Origin: Vulcanimicrobiota bacterium
Lineage (GTDB): Bacteria > Vulcanimicrobiota > Vulcanimicrobiia > Vulcanimicrobiales > Vulcanimicrobiaceae
DNA length: 35,737 nucleotides
NCBI GenBank assembly: GCA_019235995.1
Contig: JAFAJV010000139.1
Coordinates: forward strand, 1 to 35,737
Reading direction: 5' to 3'
Position numbers and translations under genes: made by a program
Notes under the pieces: model-generated
Told to the model about the DNA's origin: nothing
What the model saw: only the letters and a program-made list of their open reading frames with translations
Database searches by the model: none
In this document: positions 15,999-23,591 of the stretch, piece by piece
How positions within the stretch are numbered: the stretch's first letter is position 1
How the letters are laid out: each line of letters begins with the position of its first letter

Positions 15999-17183
15999 GT
16001 GTCGAGCTTTCGGCGGCTCGAAGAGCTCGACGTTCGAGGCAAGGCCGTGTTGGTGCGCGAGGATCTCAACGTCCCCCTTTCCGATGGAAAGATTCTCGAT
16101 TTCGGCCGCATCGATGCCGCGCTTCCGACGCTGCGCTGGCTCCACGAGAAGGGCGCGCGCACGATCATCCTGTCGCACCTGGGGCGACCCGAAGGGAAGC
16201 CCGATTCGCGCTTCTCGCTCCGGCCCGTCGCGCAGGCGCTCTCCGACCGGCTCGGCGTGCGCGTCGCTTTCGCCGACGACAGCGTCGGCGCGGTTGCCGA
16301 CCGCGCCGCCGCGGAGCTGCGTGACGGGGGCGTGCTGCTGCTCGAGAACCTGCGCTTTCATGCCGAGGAGGAGCGCGACGACGAGGAGTTCGCGCGCCGA
16401 TTGGCGCGCCTCGGCGACTACTACGTCGACGACGCGTTCGCGACGGCGCACCGCGCGCACGCATCGACGGACGCGCTGGCGCGCCTGCTTCCCAACGCGG
16501 CGGGGCTCCTCATGGAGGCGGAGCTCTCGGCGCTGTCGCGGCTCGTCGAGCATCCGGCGAAACCGTTCGTCTGCGCGATCGGCGGCGCCAAGATCAAAGA
16601 CAAGATCGGTATCCTGCAACACCTGATGGCGCTCGTCGATGCGTTCTGCGTCGGCGGAGGGATGGCGAACACGCTGCTCGCCGCGTCGGGCGTGAACGTC
16701 GGACGCTCGCTGCGCGACGACGATCTCGAGCCCGCGCGGCGCATTCTCGCCGAATCGAAGGAACGCGGCGTCGCGCTGCAACTTCCTCGCGACGCCGTCG
16801 TCGCGCCGGCACTCGACGCCGAATCGAAGGCGCACGTCGTCGCGATCGCCGACGTGGATGACGAGATGATCCTCGACATCGGTCCCGCAACCGCACAGGC
16901 GTATGCCGCGACGATAGCGCGCGCCGAGACGATCGTCTTCAACGGGCCGATGGGCGTCTACGAGAAGCCGGGGTACCGCCGCGGCACGGAGATCGTCGGC
17001 GAGGCGATCGCAAAGGCAACGGCCGCCGGAGCCACGAGCGTCGTCGGCGGCGGCGACGCGGCCGCCGCGGCGCATCTGCTCGGCTTCGCAGCCGGAGTAA
17101 CGCACGTCTCCACCGGCGGCGGCGCGACGCTCGAGTTCCTCGAAGGCAAGACGCTGCCCGGAGTCGCCGCCCTTGAGCGTTAA
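15999..17183 (+). CDS. pgk: Phosphoglycerate kinase
   Basis: 394 residues from GTG 15999. Converts 1,3-bisphosphoglycerate and ADP to 3-phosphoglycerate and ATP. Visible motifs: VREDLNVPLSDGKI near residue 17 (usual VRVDxNVP), IILSHLGRPEGK, the FAEER-like LENLRFHAEEERDD, DAFATAHRAHAS, and the C-terminal nucleotide site FNGPMGVYE and VGGGDAAAAA followed by STGGGATLEFLEG. Its 3' end overlaps tpiA by 11 bases. The N-terminal R-E-D in place of R-V-D is a small departure from the consensus. Confidence 0.98.
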   Translation: MSSFRRLEELDVRGKAVLVREDLNVPLSDGKILDFGRIDAALPTLRWLHEKGARTIILSHLGRPEGKPDSRFSLRPVAQALSDRLGVRVAFADDSVGAVADRAAAELRDGGVLLLENLRFHAEEERDDEEFARRLARLGDYYVDDAFATAHRAHASTDALARLLPNAAGLLMEAELSALSRLVEHPAKPFVCAIGGAKIKDKIGILQHLMALVDAFCVGGGMANTLLAASGVNVGRSLRDDDLEPARRILAESKERGVALQLPRDAVVAPALDAESKAHVVAIADVDDEMILDIGPATAQAYAATIARAETIVFNGPMGVYEKPGYRRGTEIVGEAIAKATAAGATSVVGGGDAAAAAHLLGFAAGVTHVSTGGGATLEFLEGKTLPGVAALER

Positions 17184-17922
17184 GACGATCGTCGCCGGAA
17201 ACTGGAAGATGCACAAGACCGCCGCCGACACCGCCGCGTTCCTCGACGCGTTCCTGCCGAAGACGGGCTCGCTCCCCGAGAGCATCGAAATCGTCGTCGC
17301 ACCGCCGTTCGTATCCATCCCGACGGCGTCGGTGCGGCTGCGCGACACGCGCGTGCACCTGGGCGCTCAGACGATGCATTGGGAGCTCGAGGGCGCGTTC
17401 ACCGGCGAGATCAGCGCCCCAATGCTGCGCGAGTTCGGCGTCTCGCACGTCATCGTCGGCCACTCCGAGCGGCGCGCGTACTGCAACGAGACCGATCGCA
17501 CCGTGCACCTAAAGGTGCGCACGGCGCTCGAGCAGGGCCTGACGCCGATCGTCGCCGTGGGCGAGACGCTCGAGGAACGCAACGCCGGCGAAACGGACCG
17601 GCGCGTGATCGAGCAGACGCGCGCCGCCCTCGACGGCGTCCGCGCCGACCAGCTCTTTCGCCTCGTGATCGCCTACGAACCCATCTGGGCCATCGGCACC
17701 GGACGAAACTGCGATCCGCACGAGGCGGATCGCGTAATGGCGACGATCCGCGGCTGCCGCGACGGCCTCGGCGATACCCCGATCCTCTACGGCGGCAGCA
17801 TGACCGCCGATAACGTCGCAGCGTACATGCAGCAGCGCAACGTCAACGGCGGCCTAGTCGGCGGCGCCTCCCTCGACCCCGACGGCTTCGCCGCACTCAT
17901 CGCCAACGCGGTGTCATCCTGA
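17173..17922 (+). CDS. tpiA: Triosephosphate isomerase
   Basis: 249 residues, full length, from TTG 17173 inside the end of pgk. Interconverts dihydroxyacetone phosphate and glyceraldehyde 3-phosphate. Catalytic residues are in place: Lys12 in AGNWKMHKT, His97 in VGHSERR and Glu169 in AYEPIWAIGTG; the phosphate loop YGGSMTADN and GGLVGGASLDP follow. Its stop codon lies in a copy of the 14-base dispersed motif found also at 1385. Confidence 0.98.
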   Translation: MSVKTIVAGNWKMHKTAADTAAFLDAFLPKTGSLPESIEIVVAPPFVSIPTASVRLRDTRVHLGAQTMHWELEGAFTGEISAPMLREFGVSHVIVGHSERRAYCNETDRTVHLKVRTALEQGLTPIVAVGETLEERNAGETDRRVIEQTRAALDGVRADQLFRLVIAYEPIWAIGTGRNCDPHEADRVMATIRGCRDGLGDTPILYGGSMTADNVAAYMQQRNVNGGLVGGASLDPDGFAALIANAVSS

Positions 17923-17925
17923 GCG
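17912..17925 (-). repeat. Copy of the 14-base dispersed motif (TGTCATCCTGAGCG on the forward strand)
   Basis: Exact reverse complement of 1385-1398. It overlaps the last codons and the TGA stop of tpiA and is followed by GTCGGAGGATACC, the kind of extension seen in TCATCCTGAGC-type intergenic repeats. GGAGG at 17931-17935 may help translate gpmI. Confidence 0.5.
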
Positions 17926-17948
17926 GAGTCGGAGGATACCGTCCCGTC

Positions 17949-19481
17949 GTGCTCGCGGTGCTCGATGGCTGGGGCTGCCGCGAATCGGAGCACGGCAACG
18001 CCATCGCCGCCGCCAGGCTGCCGCATTGGCGAGCGCTGCTCGAGCGCTGGCCGCATACCACGCTGGAGGCGTCGGGCGAGGCGGTGGGCCTTCCCCGCGG
18101 CGTGATGGGTAACAGCGAGGTCGGTCACATGAACCTGGGCGCCGGACGCGTCGTTCCGCAGGGCGTCACGCTCATCGATGCCGCGATCCGCTCCGGCCAG
18201 TTCGGCACGAACGAGACGCTGCAGCGCGCGATCGCGCACGTCGCGGCGAGCGGCGGAACGCTGCATTTCATGGGGCTGCTCTCCGACGGACGCGTGCATA
18301 GCTCGATCGCTCACCTTTTCGCGCTCGTCGATGCGGCCGTCGCCGCCGCCGCGCCGATGGCGATCCACTGCTTTCTCGACGGACGCGATACGCCGCCGCG
18401 CTCGGCGCTGCGCTATGTGGAGCAGCTCGAGGCCAAGCTCGCGGCCGCCGGGCGCGCCGGGTCGATCGCGAGCGTGACGGGACGCTACTACGCGATGGAC
18501 CGCGATCGCCGTTGGGAGCGCACCCGCCGCGCGTACGAGCTGCTCGCGAACGGTCGCGCGGAGCGCGCCGCACACGACGCTGCCTCCGCGGTGCGCGATG
18601 CATACGCGCGCGACGAGGACGACGAGTTCGTCCTCCCGACAGTCGTGGGCCCACCACGCCCGATCGAGGACGGCGACGCCTTCGTCTTCTTCAACTTCCG
18701 CCCCGACCGCGCGCGGCAGCTGACGACGGCGTTCAACGCCGGCACGTCGCTCTACTACGACGACGGTTTCGGCGTCTTCGAGTCGCGTCGCTATGCCGAT
18801 CCGTACTTCGCGACGATGACGAAGTACGACGAGGAGTATACCAACCCGGTGTTGTTCGGGCCGCGCCCCCAATACGACACGTTCGGAGAGATCTTGGCGC
18901 GCGAGGGGCTTCGCCAGCTTCGGCTGGCCGAGACCGAGAAGTACGCGCACGTCACGTATTTCCTCAACGGCGGTCGTGAGGACGCGTTCGAGGGCGAGGA
19001 TCGCGAGCTGATCCCCTCCGATCGGTCAGTGCTCACGTACGACCTCGCTCCCGCGATGCGCGCGCGCGAGATCACCGACGCCGCCGTGACGGCGATCGAG
19101 AGCGGCCGTTACGACGCCATCGTGATGAACTACGCGAACGCCGACATGCTCGGACATACGGGCAAGTGGCGTCCCACGATCGCGGGCGTCGAGGTCGTGG
19201 ACGAGTGCCTGCAGCGTTTGGTCGACACGACGCTGCGCGCGGGCGGTTTGCTCGCTATCACCGCCGACCACGGCAACGCGGAAGAGGAGATCGACGCCGA
19301 CGGGAATCCGATCACGGCGCACACGACCAATCCGGTGCCCCTGGTCATCGTCGCGAACGGCCTGCGGGGCAGCTTGGCCGGCCGCGGCAAGCTCGGCGAC
19401 GTGGCGCCCACGCTGCTGACGCTCATGGGCCTGCCGATCCCCGAACGCATGACCGGAAAGAACCTCTTCACGCCGGCCTAA
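17949..19481 (+). CDS. gpmI: 2,3-bisphosphoglycerate-independent phosphoglycerate mutase
   Basis: 510 residues, the usual length for the cofactor-independent enzyme, which uses two Mn ions. GTG 17949 is the only start codon available between the tpiA stop and the conserved VLAVLDGWG; no ATG, GTG or TTG lies further up in frame. Asp6 and the nucleophile Ser56 (GNSEVGHMNLGAG) are present, as are HCFLDGRDTPP, SVTGRYYAMDRDRRWER, NFRPDRARQLT, YANADMLGHTG and ADHGNAEE. It completes the lower glycolytic set of the operon except enolase and pyruvate kinase, which are not in the window. Confidence 0.97.
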   Translation: MLAVLDGWGCRESEHGNAIAAARLPHWRALLERWPHTTLEASGEAVGLPRGVMGNSEVGHMNLGAGRVVPQGVTLIDAAIRSGQFGTNETLQRAIAHVAASGGTLHFMGLLSDGRVHSSIAHLFALVDAAVAAAAPMAIHCFLDGRDTPPRSALRYVEQLEAKLAAAGRAGSIASVTGRYYAMDRDRRWERTRRAYELLANGRAERAAHDAASAVRDAYARDEDDEFVLPTVVGPPRPIEDGDAFVFFNFRPDRARQLTTAFNAGTSLYYDDGFGVFESRRYADPYFATMTKYDEEYTNPVLFGPRPQYDTFGEILAREGLRQLRLAETEKYAHVTYFLNGGREDAFEGEDRELIPSDRSVLTYDLAPAMRAREITDAAVTAIESGRYDAIVMNYANADMLGHTGKWRPTIAGVEVVDECLQRLVDTTLRAGGLLAITADHGNAEEEIDADGNPITAHTTNPVPLVIVANGLRGSLAGRGKLGDVAPTLLTLMGLPIPERMTGKNLFTPA

Positions 19482-19544
19482 AAATTCAGGCGACTCACAG
19501 CGCACGTTACGGTCATTATCAGCGTCGCGTGAGAGCATGCGGAT

Positions 19545-19649
19545 ATGAACGAAGTGCATGACGTGCTCACAGTCGCTCGAGGCCTGATTTCCTTCGTCTT
19601 TCTCGGTACGGCCACCGTCGCGATCGCCGTCGCCGCGCACCTTCGCTAG
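19545..19649 (+). CDS. 34-residue single-span membrane peptide
   Basis: ATG 19545 to TAG 19649. After a short polar start (MNEVHDVLTVARG) the rest, GLISFVFLGTATVAIAVAAHL, is one transmembrane helix with a final Arg. It begins 63 bases after gpmI and ends ten bases before the end of the reverse-strand flagellar operon. There is a weak GAGAG about 13 bases upstream. No homologue is recognised; it may be a real small membrane protein or a chance frame. It is the only plausible coding content of this gap. Confidence 0.4.
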   Translation: MNEVHDVLTVARGLISFVFLGTATVAIAVAAHLR

Positions 19650-19659
19650 AGCCGGGCCT

Positions 19660-19968
19660 CTATGCGTCGGCACGATAACACCCGCTCGGATCGACGTCAA
19701 CGCGGCGATCCCCGATCACGATCGAACGAATGCGATGATCCCAGAAACAGAGCACCTTCAGCGCGACGGGACGAAGTTTGGCGAGGATGTCCCGCGCCCG
19801 CTGCGAGACCGCCAGCGCGTCCTTTACCCAACGCGGATGATCGTACGGCAGCAGTGCGGTGTCGAGCTCCGCCTCCGGAGCCGCCGCGACGATCGCCTCG
19901 GAGCGGCTCGCCCCTACATGCAGCGGTAAGGCGGTCGCGCTCTCCTCGGGCTCAAGGCGGCGCAGCAC
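19660..19968 (-). CDS. Uncharacterised protein downstream of the FliA/WhiG sigma factor
   Basis: 102 residues from GTG 19968, which lies 17 bases inside the 3' end of the sigma gene on the same strand, suggesting translational coupling. I do not recognise a domain. The first 40 residues are acidic and Ala-rich and look flexible; residues 47-102 (HPRWVKDALAVSQRARDILAKL, then RSIVIGDRRVDVDPSGCY) look folded, with one or two helices and a short beta part. Size and position would suit a sigma-interacting regulator or flagellar accessory protein, but no FlgM signature is visible, so that is only a guess. Confidence 0.5.
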   Translation of the reverse strand: MLRRLEPEESATALPLHVGASRSEAIVAAAPEAELDTALLPYDHPRWVKDALAVSQRARDILAKLRPVALKVLCFWDHRIRSIVIGDRRVDVDPSGCYRADA

Positions 19969-20641
19969 GTGCCTGACGCGCGGAGAGGCGCTTGAGCCCC
20001 GCGAGCGCGCTCGTGTGCAGCTGGGAAGCCCGCTGCGGCGAGATCGCCAACTGTCTCCCGACGGCGCGAAGCGACTTGCCGTTGAAATAGTGCAGCAGGA
20101 CGACCTGACGCTGACGCGGCGGCAAGCCGGCGATCAGCGCCGCGAGCCACTCGCGTTCGGAGCGCTCCTCGACGATACGTCCGGGGTCGTCGCTCCAATT
20201 GCCCGAGAGGGTCTCGCCGATCGGGAGCGGCGCGTCGAGCGAGAGCGGCTGTCCACGATATGCGGCCGCGACCGCACGCCGATAGCCTGGACAACGAACC
20301 TCCATCTCCCCAGCGCTCGGCACGTCGCCGCGCTCGGCGGCGATCGCGTAGCGCCGGTTCTCGCCGTCGCGCACGATGCGGCGCGCGCGCTCGGAGACGG
20401 GATCCATGCGGCGGACGCCGTTGAGCATCGCGCCGACGATGAGACGGCGCGCGTACTCTTCAAGCCTTGGGCCGCGAGTCGGGTCGAAGGAGTCGACCGC
20501 GCGGATCATGCCCACGCAGCCGTCGCCAACGAGATCGTCCAGATCGAGATTGGGAACGAGCCGCTTCAATCGCCGTGCCAACCTGCGCGCCAGCGGGAGC
20601 AATGTCCTCACGCGTTCCTCGCGTTCGACGGCCTCGATCAA
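19952..20641 (-). CDS. RNA polymerase sigma factor of the FliA/WhiG type
   Basis: 229 residues from TTG 20641, which shares TTGA with the stop of the upstream flgJ-like gene. Region 2 (about 17-80) has LDDLVGDGCVGMIRAVDSFDPTRG and EEYARRLIVGAMLNGVRRMDPV, the FliA-type form. Region 3 (about 85-150) is short. Region 4 (172-222) has LPPRQRQVVLLHYFNGKSLRAVGRQLAISPQRASQLHTSAL with a clear helix-turn-helix. Relatives direct flagellar genes (FliA/SigD) or Streptomyces sporulation (WhiG). Its place behind rod genes argues for flagellar control. No target promoter of the usual FliA form was seen in this window. Confidence 0.9.
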   Translation of the reverse strand: MIEAVEREERVRTLLPLARRLARRLKRLVPNLDLDDLVGDGCVGMIRAVDSFDPTRGPRLEEYARRLIVGAMLNGVRRMDPVSERARRIVRDGENRRYAIAAERGDVPSAGEMEVRCPGYRRAVAAAYRGQPLSLDAPLPIGETLSGNWSDDPGRIVEERSEREWLAALIAGLPPRQRQVVLLHYFNGKSLRAVGRQLAISPQRASQLHTSALAGLKRLSARQARAAPP

Positions 20642-20829
20642 CGGGCGCCCCGCAGTTGCGCCGCGATCAGCGCCGCAAAGCTCTGATCGCGCCGGGCAAT
20701 GTCGCGCGCCAGCAGGTCGAGCTCGTAGTCGCCCAGGGTGCCGGCGCCGGCGATCAGCGGACGCAGAATCGGCGCGAGCAGCATCGCCTCGAACAGCTCG
20801 CCGGCGCGCCGCGTGGTGACGCTATCCAC
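20638..20829 (-). CDS. Small FlgJ-like rod-binding protein
   Basis: 63 residues from GTG 20829, overlapping the flgG stop by eight bases. The sequence AGELFEAMLLAPILRPL...YELDLLARDIARRDQSFAALIAAQL follows the rod-binding N-terminal domain of FlgJ (FEAMLL near the start, Y-E-L-D-L-L-A-R-D in the second half). There is no muramidase domain, as in FlgJ of many non-gammaproteobacteria. A longer reading from 20895 would run through flgG in another frame. It would cap the growing rod during flagellar assembly. The short length makes the call moderately certain; gene order supports it. Confidence 0.7.
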   Translation of the reverse strand: MDSVTTRRAGELFEAMLLAPILRPLIAGAGTLGDYELDLLARDIARRDQSFAALIAAQLRGAR

Positions 20830-21550
20830 GTTGCAGGTTGTTGGCGATGCGCAGCATCTCGTCGGCGGCCTGTACGCCCTTGGCGTTCGCCTCATATGCG
20901 CGCTGCGCGGTGAGGATTTGCATCATCGCGTCGATGATCGTGACGTTCGATTGTTCGAGCATGCCGAAGCGCAGCTTCGGGCCGTCATCGGATCCAGGCA
21001 CGACGTCGTGCCTGCGTCCGGCCTCGCTCGTCGCCGCGAAGACTGAGCCGCCCGTGTCGCGCATCGCCTCGGGCGCCGGAAATTCCGCGAGCCGAACTCG
21101 TCCGACGACGCGTGTACCCGCAGCGGAAGTGATCTCGACCGCGCCATCGGCTGAAACACTCGCGGAGAGCGCGTCCGCCGGGATGCGAACTCCGGAGAGC
21201 GCCAGGTCTTGCGCGGTGCGCAACGAGCCGTCCGCGGCCCGCGAGAACTCGCCGTTTCGCGAGTAGCGAAGGCGGCCGTGCGAATCGGTCAGCGTGAAGA
21301 ATCCGGGGCCGTCGATCGCGAGGTCGAACGGGCCGGGGCTGCGTGCGAGCTTACCTTGATTGAACAGCACGCGCGCACCGAGCGCGACGGTGCCGATGCC
21401 GGGCTCGCCCGGCGCGACCAGCTCGCCGAACGTCTGCGCCGACCCCTTGAAGCCGACGACCTCGGCATTGGCCAGGTTATCCGCGATCGTGTCGAGGTTG
21501 CGTTGCTGTGCCGCCATCCCGGTGGCGGCCGCGAAGAGCGCGCGATCCAT
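20822..21550 (-). CDS. flgG: Flagellar basal-body rod protein FlgG
   Basis: 242 residues against about 260 in E. coli. The distal rod subunit family motifs are present: MDRALFAAATGMAAQQRNLDTIADNLANAEVVGFK at the N terminus; the central DLAIDGPGFFTL and YSRNGEFSRAADGSL; and the C-terminal helix LEQSNVTIIDAMMQILTAQRAYEANAKGVQAADEMLRIANNL. It is exported by the flagellar type III system. It lies between flgF (12 bases upstream) and the flgJ-like gene. As in B. subtilis flhO-flhP, the rod genes here are not inside a large flagellar cluster as far as the window shows. Confidence 0.95.
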   Translation of the reverse strand: MDRALFAAATGMAAQQRNLDTIADNLANAEVVGFKGSAQTFGELVAPGEPGIGTVALGARVLFNQGKLARSPGPFDLAIDGPGFFTLTDSHGRLRYSRNGEFSRAADGSLRTAQDLALSGVRIPADALSASVSADGAVEITSAAGTRVVGRVRLAEFPAPEAMRDTGGSVFAATSEAGRRHDVVPGSDDGPKLRFGMLEQSNVTIIDAMMQILTAQRAYEANAKGVQAADEMLRIANNLQRG

Positions 21551-21562
21551 TGACGGCGGCCT

Positions 21563-22120
21563 CTACTTGACGCGGGCCGCTTCGGCGGACTTCTGCCGGG
21601 AGAGGTCGATCGCCGTGACGGCCTTCTGCGCGCTTTCGAACGACCGCTCCGCGGCGAGCACGTCGATCATCTCCGCGATCGCGTCGACGCTCGATGACTC
21701 GAGGAATCCGCTCTGCACCCGGCTGGCGGCCGGAAGGCCGAGCGCCGACGCGTCGAAGCGCGCGCCTCGGAACGCGCCGTGCGTTCCGAGCAGCGTGCCG
21801 CCCCGCGCGTCGCGCAAGGTGCCGTCGTCTCGCCGAACGAACGCGCCGGCCCGCGTCTCCCGGACGCTGCCCGAGGCGTCGCGCAGACGAAACGCGCCCT
21901 CGCCGACGATCGCGAGATCGAGGTCGCGCCCAGTATGGCGCAGCGCGCCCTGGCCCGCCGCCGAGCGCCGCTCGATCGCGACGCCGTGCGCCGTCAGAAA
22001 TCCGCTCGCCGCGCTGCGGCGGAATCCGTCGGTCGAGACGTTGGCGAGATTCTCCGTAGCGATTTCGAGCCGCGCGCGAGCCGCGACCATGGCGCTTGCG
22101 GCCCAAGCAATTCCGTCCAT
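21563..22120 (-). CDS. flgF: FlgF-like flagellar basal-body rod protein
   Basis: 185 residues, shorter than the about 250 usual for FlgF. The N terminus ARARLEIATENLANVSTDGFRRS, the central DLDLAIVGEGAFRL with ETRAGAFVRRDDGTLRD, and the C-terminal SSVDAIAEMIDVLAAERSFESAQKAV identify a rod/hook family protein. The central beta domain is reduced. It is first in the operon; the ATG lies in a perfect 14-base palindrome. It may be FlgF or a second FlgG-like rod subunit; the symbol rests on position and on similarity to the rod family. Confidence 0.8.
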   Translation of the reverse strand: MDGIAWAASAMVAARARLEIATENLANVSTDGFRRSAASGFLTAHGVAIERRSAAGQGALRHTGRDLDLAIVGEGAFRLRDASGSVRETRAGAFVRRDDGTLRDARGGTLLGTHGAFRGARFDASALGLPAASRVQSGFLESSSVDAIAEMIDVLAAERSFESAQKAVTAIDLSRQKSAEAARVK

Positions 22121-22130
22121 GCGCGCATGG
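22117..22130. promoter_or_regulatory. 14-base perfect palindrome at the flgF start
   Basis: CCATGCGCGCATGG is self-complementary over 14 bases and contains the start codon of flgF. It lies in the 44-base space between the divergent flgF operon and the small lipoprotein gene. It could be a dimer-binding operator or an RNA hairpin that hides the flgF start; GC-rich chance is also possible. Confidence 0.3.
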
Positions 22131-22164
22131 TAGCGGACGGGCGTGGCCGAATCGTGTCCGCACC

Positions 22165-22524
22165 GTGACCGACGTGCGCCGTCTCTTGAATATCGCGCTC
22201 GCCGCGACGCTCGCGGCGTGCGGTCCGACGCCGCAGGAGCGCGTGCACGCCGCCGAGCTCAACGACCTCGCGGCCCTCAAGCGACAGTATCCCGACGTCG
22301 TCATGGGCTTCGATCTGCGCCACGACGACACGCTCATCATCAGCTTGGACCTCCAGCAGTACATCGCCATGGACGACGACGCCATCGCCGCGCTCAAGCG
22401 CGCCTCCCTCGCGCGCTGGCGATCCGCGTGGATCGCGGAGCATCCGCACGAGCACGCGGTGCTGCAGCTGCACTTCATCGACTTCATCGGGCGCCGGGTC
22501 GCCGATGAGACGACGCGCGTCTAG
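22165..22524 (+). CDS. Small putative lipoprotein
   Basis: 119 residues from GTG 22165 (GTG 22174, three codons on, is possible). The signal peptide ends with lipobox LAAC, Cys19, so it is predicted to be lipidated. The mature part has an alpha/beta look: LNDLAALKRQYPDVVMGFDLRHDDTLIISLDLQQYIAMDDDAIAALKRASLARWRSAWIAEHPHEHAVLQLHFIDFIGRRV. No family is recognised. It reads divergently from the flagellar operon, and its TAG stop shares the four bases CTAG with the stop of leuB on the other strand. A flagellar or envelope role cannot be inferred from sequence. Confidence 0.75.
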   Translation: MTDVRRLLNIALAATLAACGPTPQERVHAAELNDLAALKRQYPDVVMGFDLRHDDTLIISLDLQQYIAMDDDAIAALKRASLARWRSAWIAEHPHEHAVLQLHFIDFIGRRVADETTRV

Positions 22525-23591
22525 AGCCGCTCGATCACGGCGCGCGTGAACGCGCTCGTCGAGAGCGCGCCTCCCGCTTTTCCGGCGAGCTCCGCCGTTC
22601 GCAGCCCGCCGGCGTACGCCCCCTCGACGGCGCGCTCGATGCGCGCCGCGTTGGGTTCGTCGCCGAGCGAGTGGCGCAGCAGCATGGCGGCGGAGAGAAT
22701 TGCGGCAGTCGGATTCGCGGCGTCTTTGCCCGCGATGTCCGGCGCGGTGCCGCCGATCGGCTCGTAGAGTCCAAACTGCCGGCCCGTTGACCCTTTCGTA
22801 CCGAGGCTCGCGCTCGGCAGCGTCCCGATCGAGCCCGTGAGGATGGCGGCCTCGTCTGAGAGGATGTCTCCGAACATGTTCTCCGTGAGGATCACGTCGA
22901 ACGCGCCGGGCCGGTGCACGAGCTGCATCGCCGCGTTGTCGACCAGCAGATGCTCGACGGCGACGTCGGGATACTCGCGCGCGACGCCGTCGACGACCCG
23001 CCGCCAGAGCCGCGACGTCTCGAGGATGTTCTGCTTGTCGACGGAGGTGAGCCGCTTGCGCCGCGCGCGCGCGCAGGCGAACGCGACGCGAGCGATCCGC
23101 TCGACCTCCGGCGCGCGATAGATCATAGTATCGACCGCCTCGTCGACCCCGTCGACGCGGCGCTGCTCCTTGGGCCGGCCGTAGTAGATTCCGCCGGTCA
23201 ACTCGCGCACGACCAGCAGGTCGAGGCCGCGCACGATCTCGGGCTTCAGCGACGACGCCTCTTCCAATCCCGGAAAGACCTTGACCGGCCGCAGGTTCGC
23301 GTAGAGCTCGTAGTCGCGGCGCAGCAAGAAGAGCGCGTATTCTGGGCGCTCCGGCAGCGGCTTGCCCTCGTACTCGGGAAGGCCGACGCTACCGAACAGA
23401 ATCGCGTCGCTGCGATCGCACAGCGCGCGCGTCTCCGGCGGAAGCGCCTGCAGGCCGCGCGCGAGCGCCGCTCCGCCCACGGCGGCTTCGACGCACTCGA
23501 CGTCGGCACGGACCCGAGCCAGGACGGCCGCCGCGGCGTGCGTGACCTCGGGGCCGATGCCGTCCCCGGGCAGCACCGCTACGCGGAGCAA
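22521..23591 (-). CDS. leuB: 3-isopropylmalate dehydrogenase
   Basis: 356 residues, full length, from TTG 23591 directly after the divIVA stop. Oxidatively decarboxylates 3-isopropylmalate in leucine synthesis. Motifs: [12 protein letters not shown] at the N terminus; [59 protein letters not shown]; the metal-binding and signature segment [33 protein letters not shown]; then [19 protein letters not shown] in the NAD site. No other leucine genes (leuA, leuC, leuD) are in the window, so its place at the end of a division operon is a curiosity. Confidence 0.97.
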   Translation of the reverse strand: MLRVAVLPGDGIGPEVTHAAAAVLARVRADVECVEAAVGGAALARGLQALPPETRALCDRSDAILFGSVGLPEYEGKPLPERPEYALFLLRRDYELYANLRPVKVFPGLEEASSLKPEIVRGLDLLVVRELTGGIYYGRPKEQRRVDGVDEAVDTMIYRAPEVERIARVAFACARARRKRLTSVDKQNILETSRLWRRVVDGVAREYPDVAVEHLLVDNAAMQLVHRPGAFDVILTENMFGDILSDEAAILTGSIGTLPSASLGTKGSTGRQFGLYEPIGGTAPDIAGKDAANPTAAILSAAMLLRHSLGDEPNAARIERAVEGAYAGGLRTAELAGKAGGALSTSAFTRAVIERL

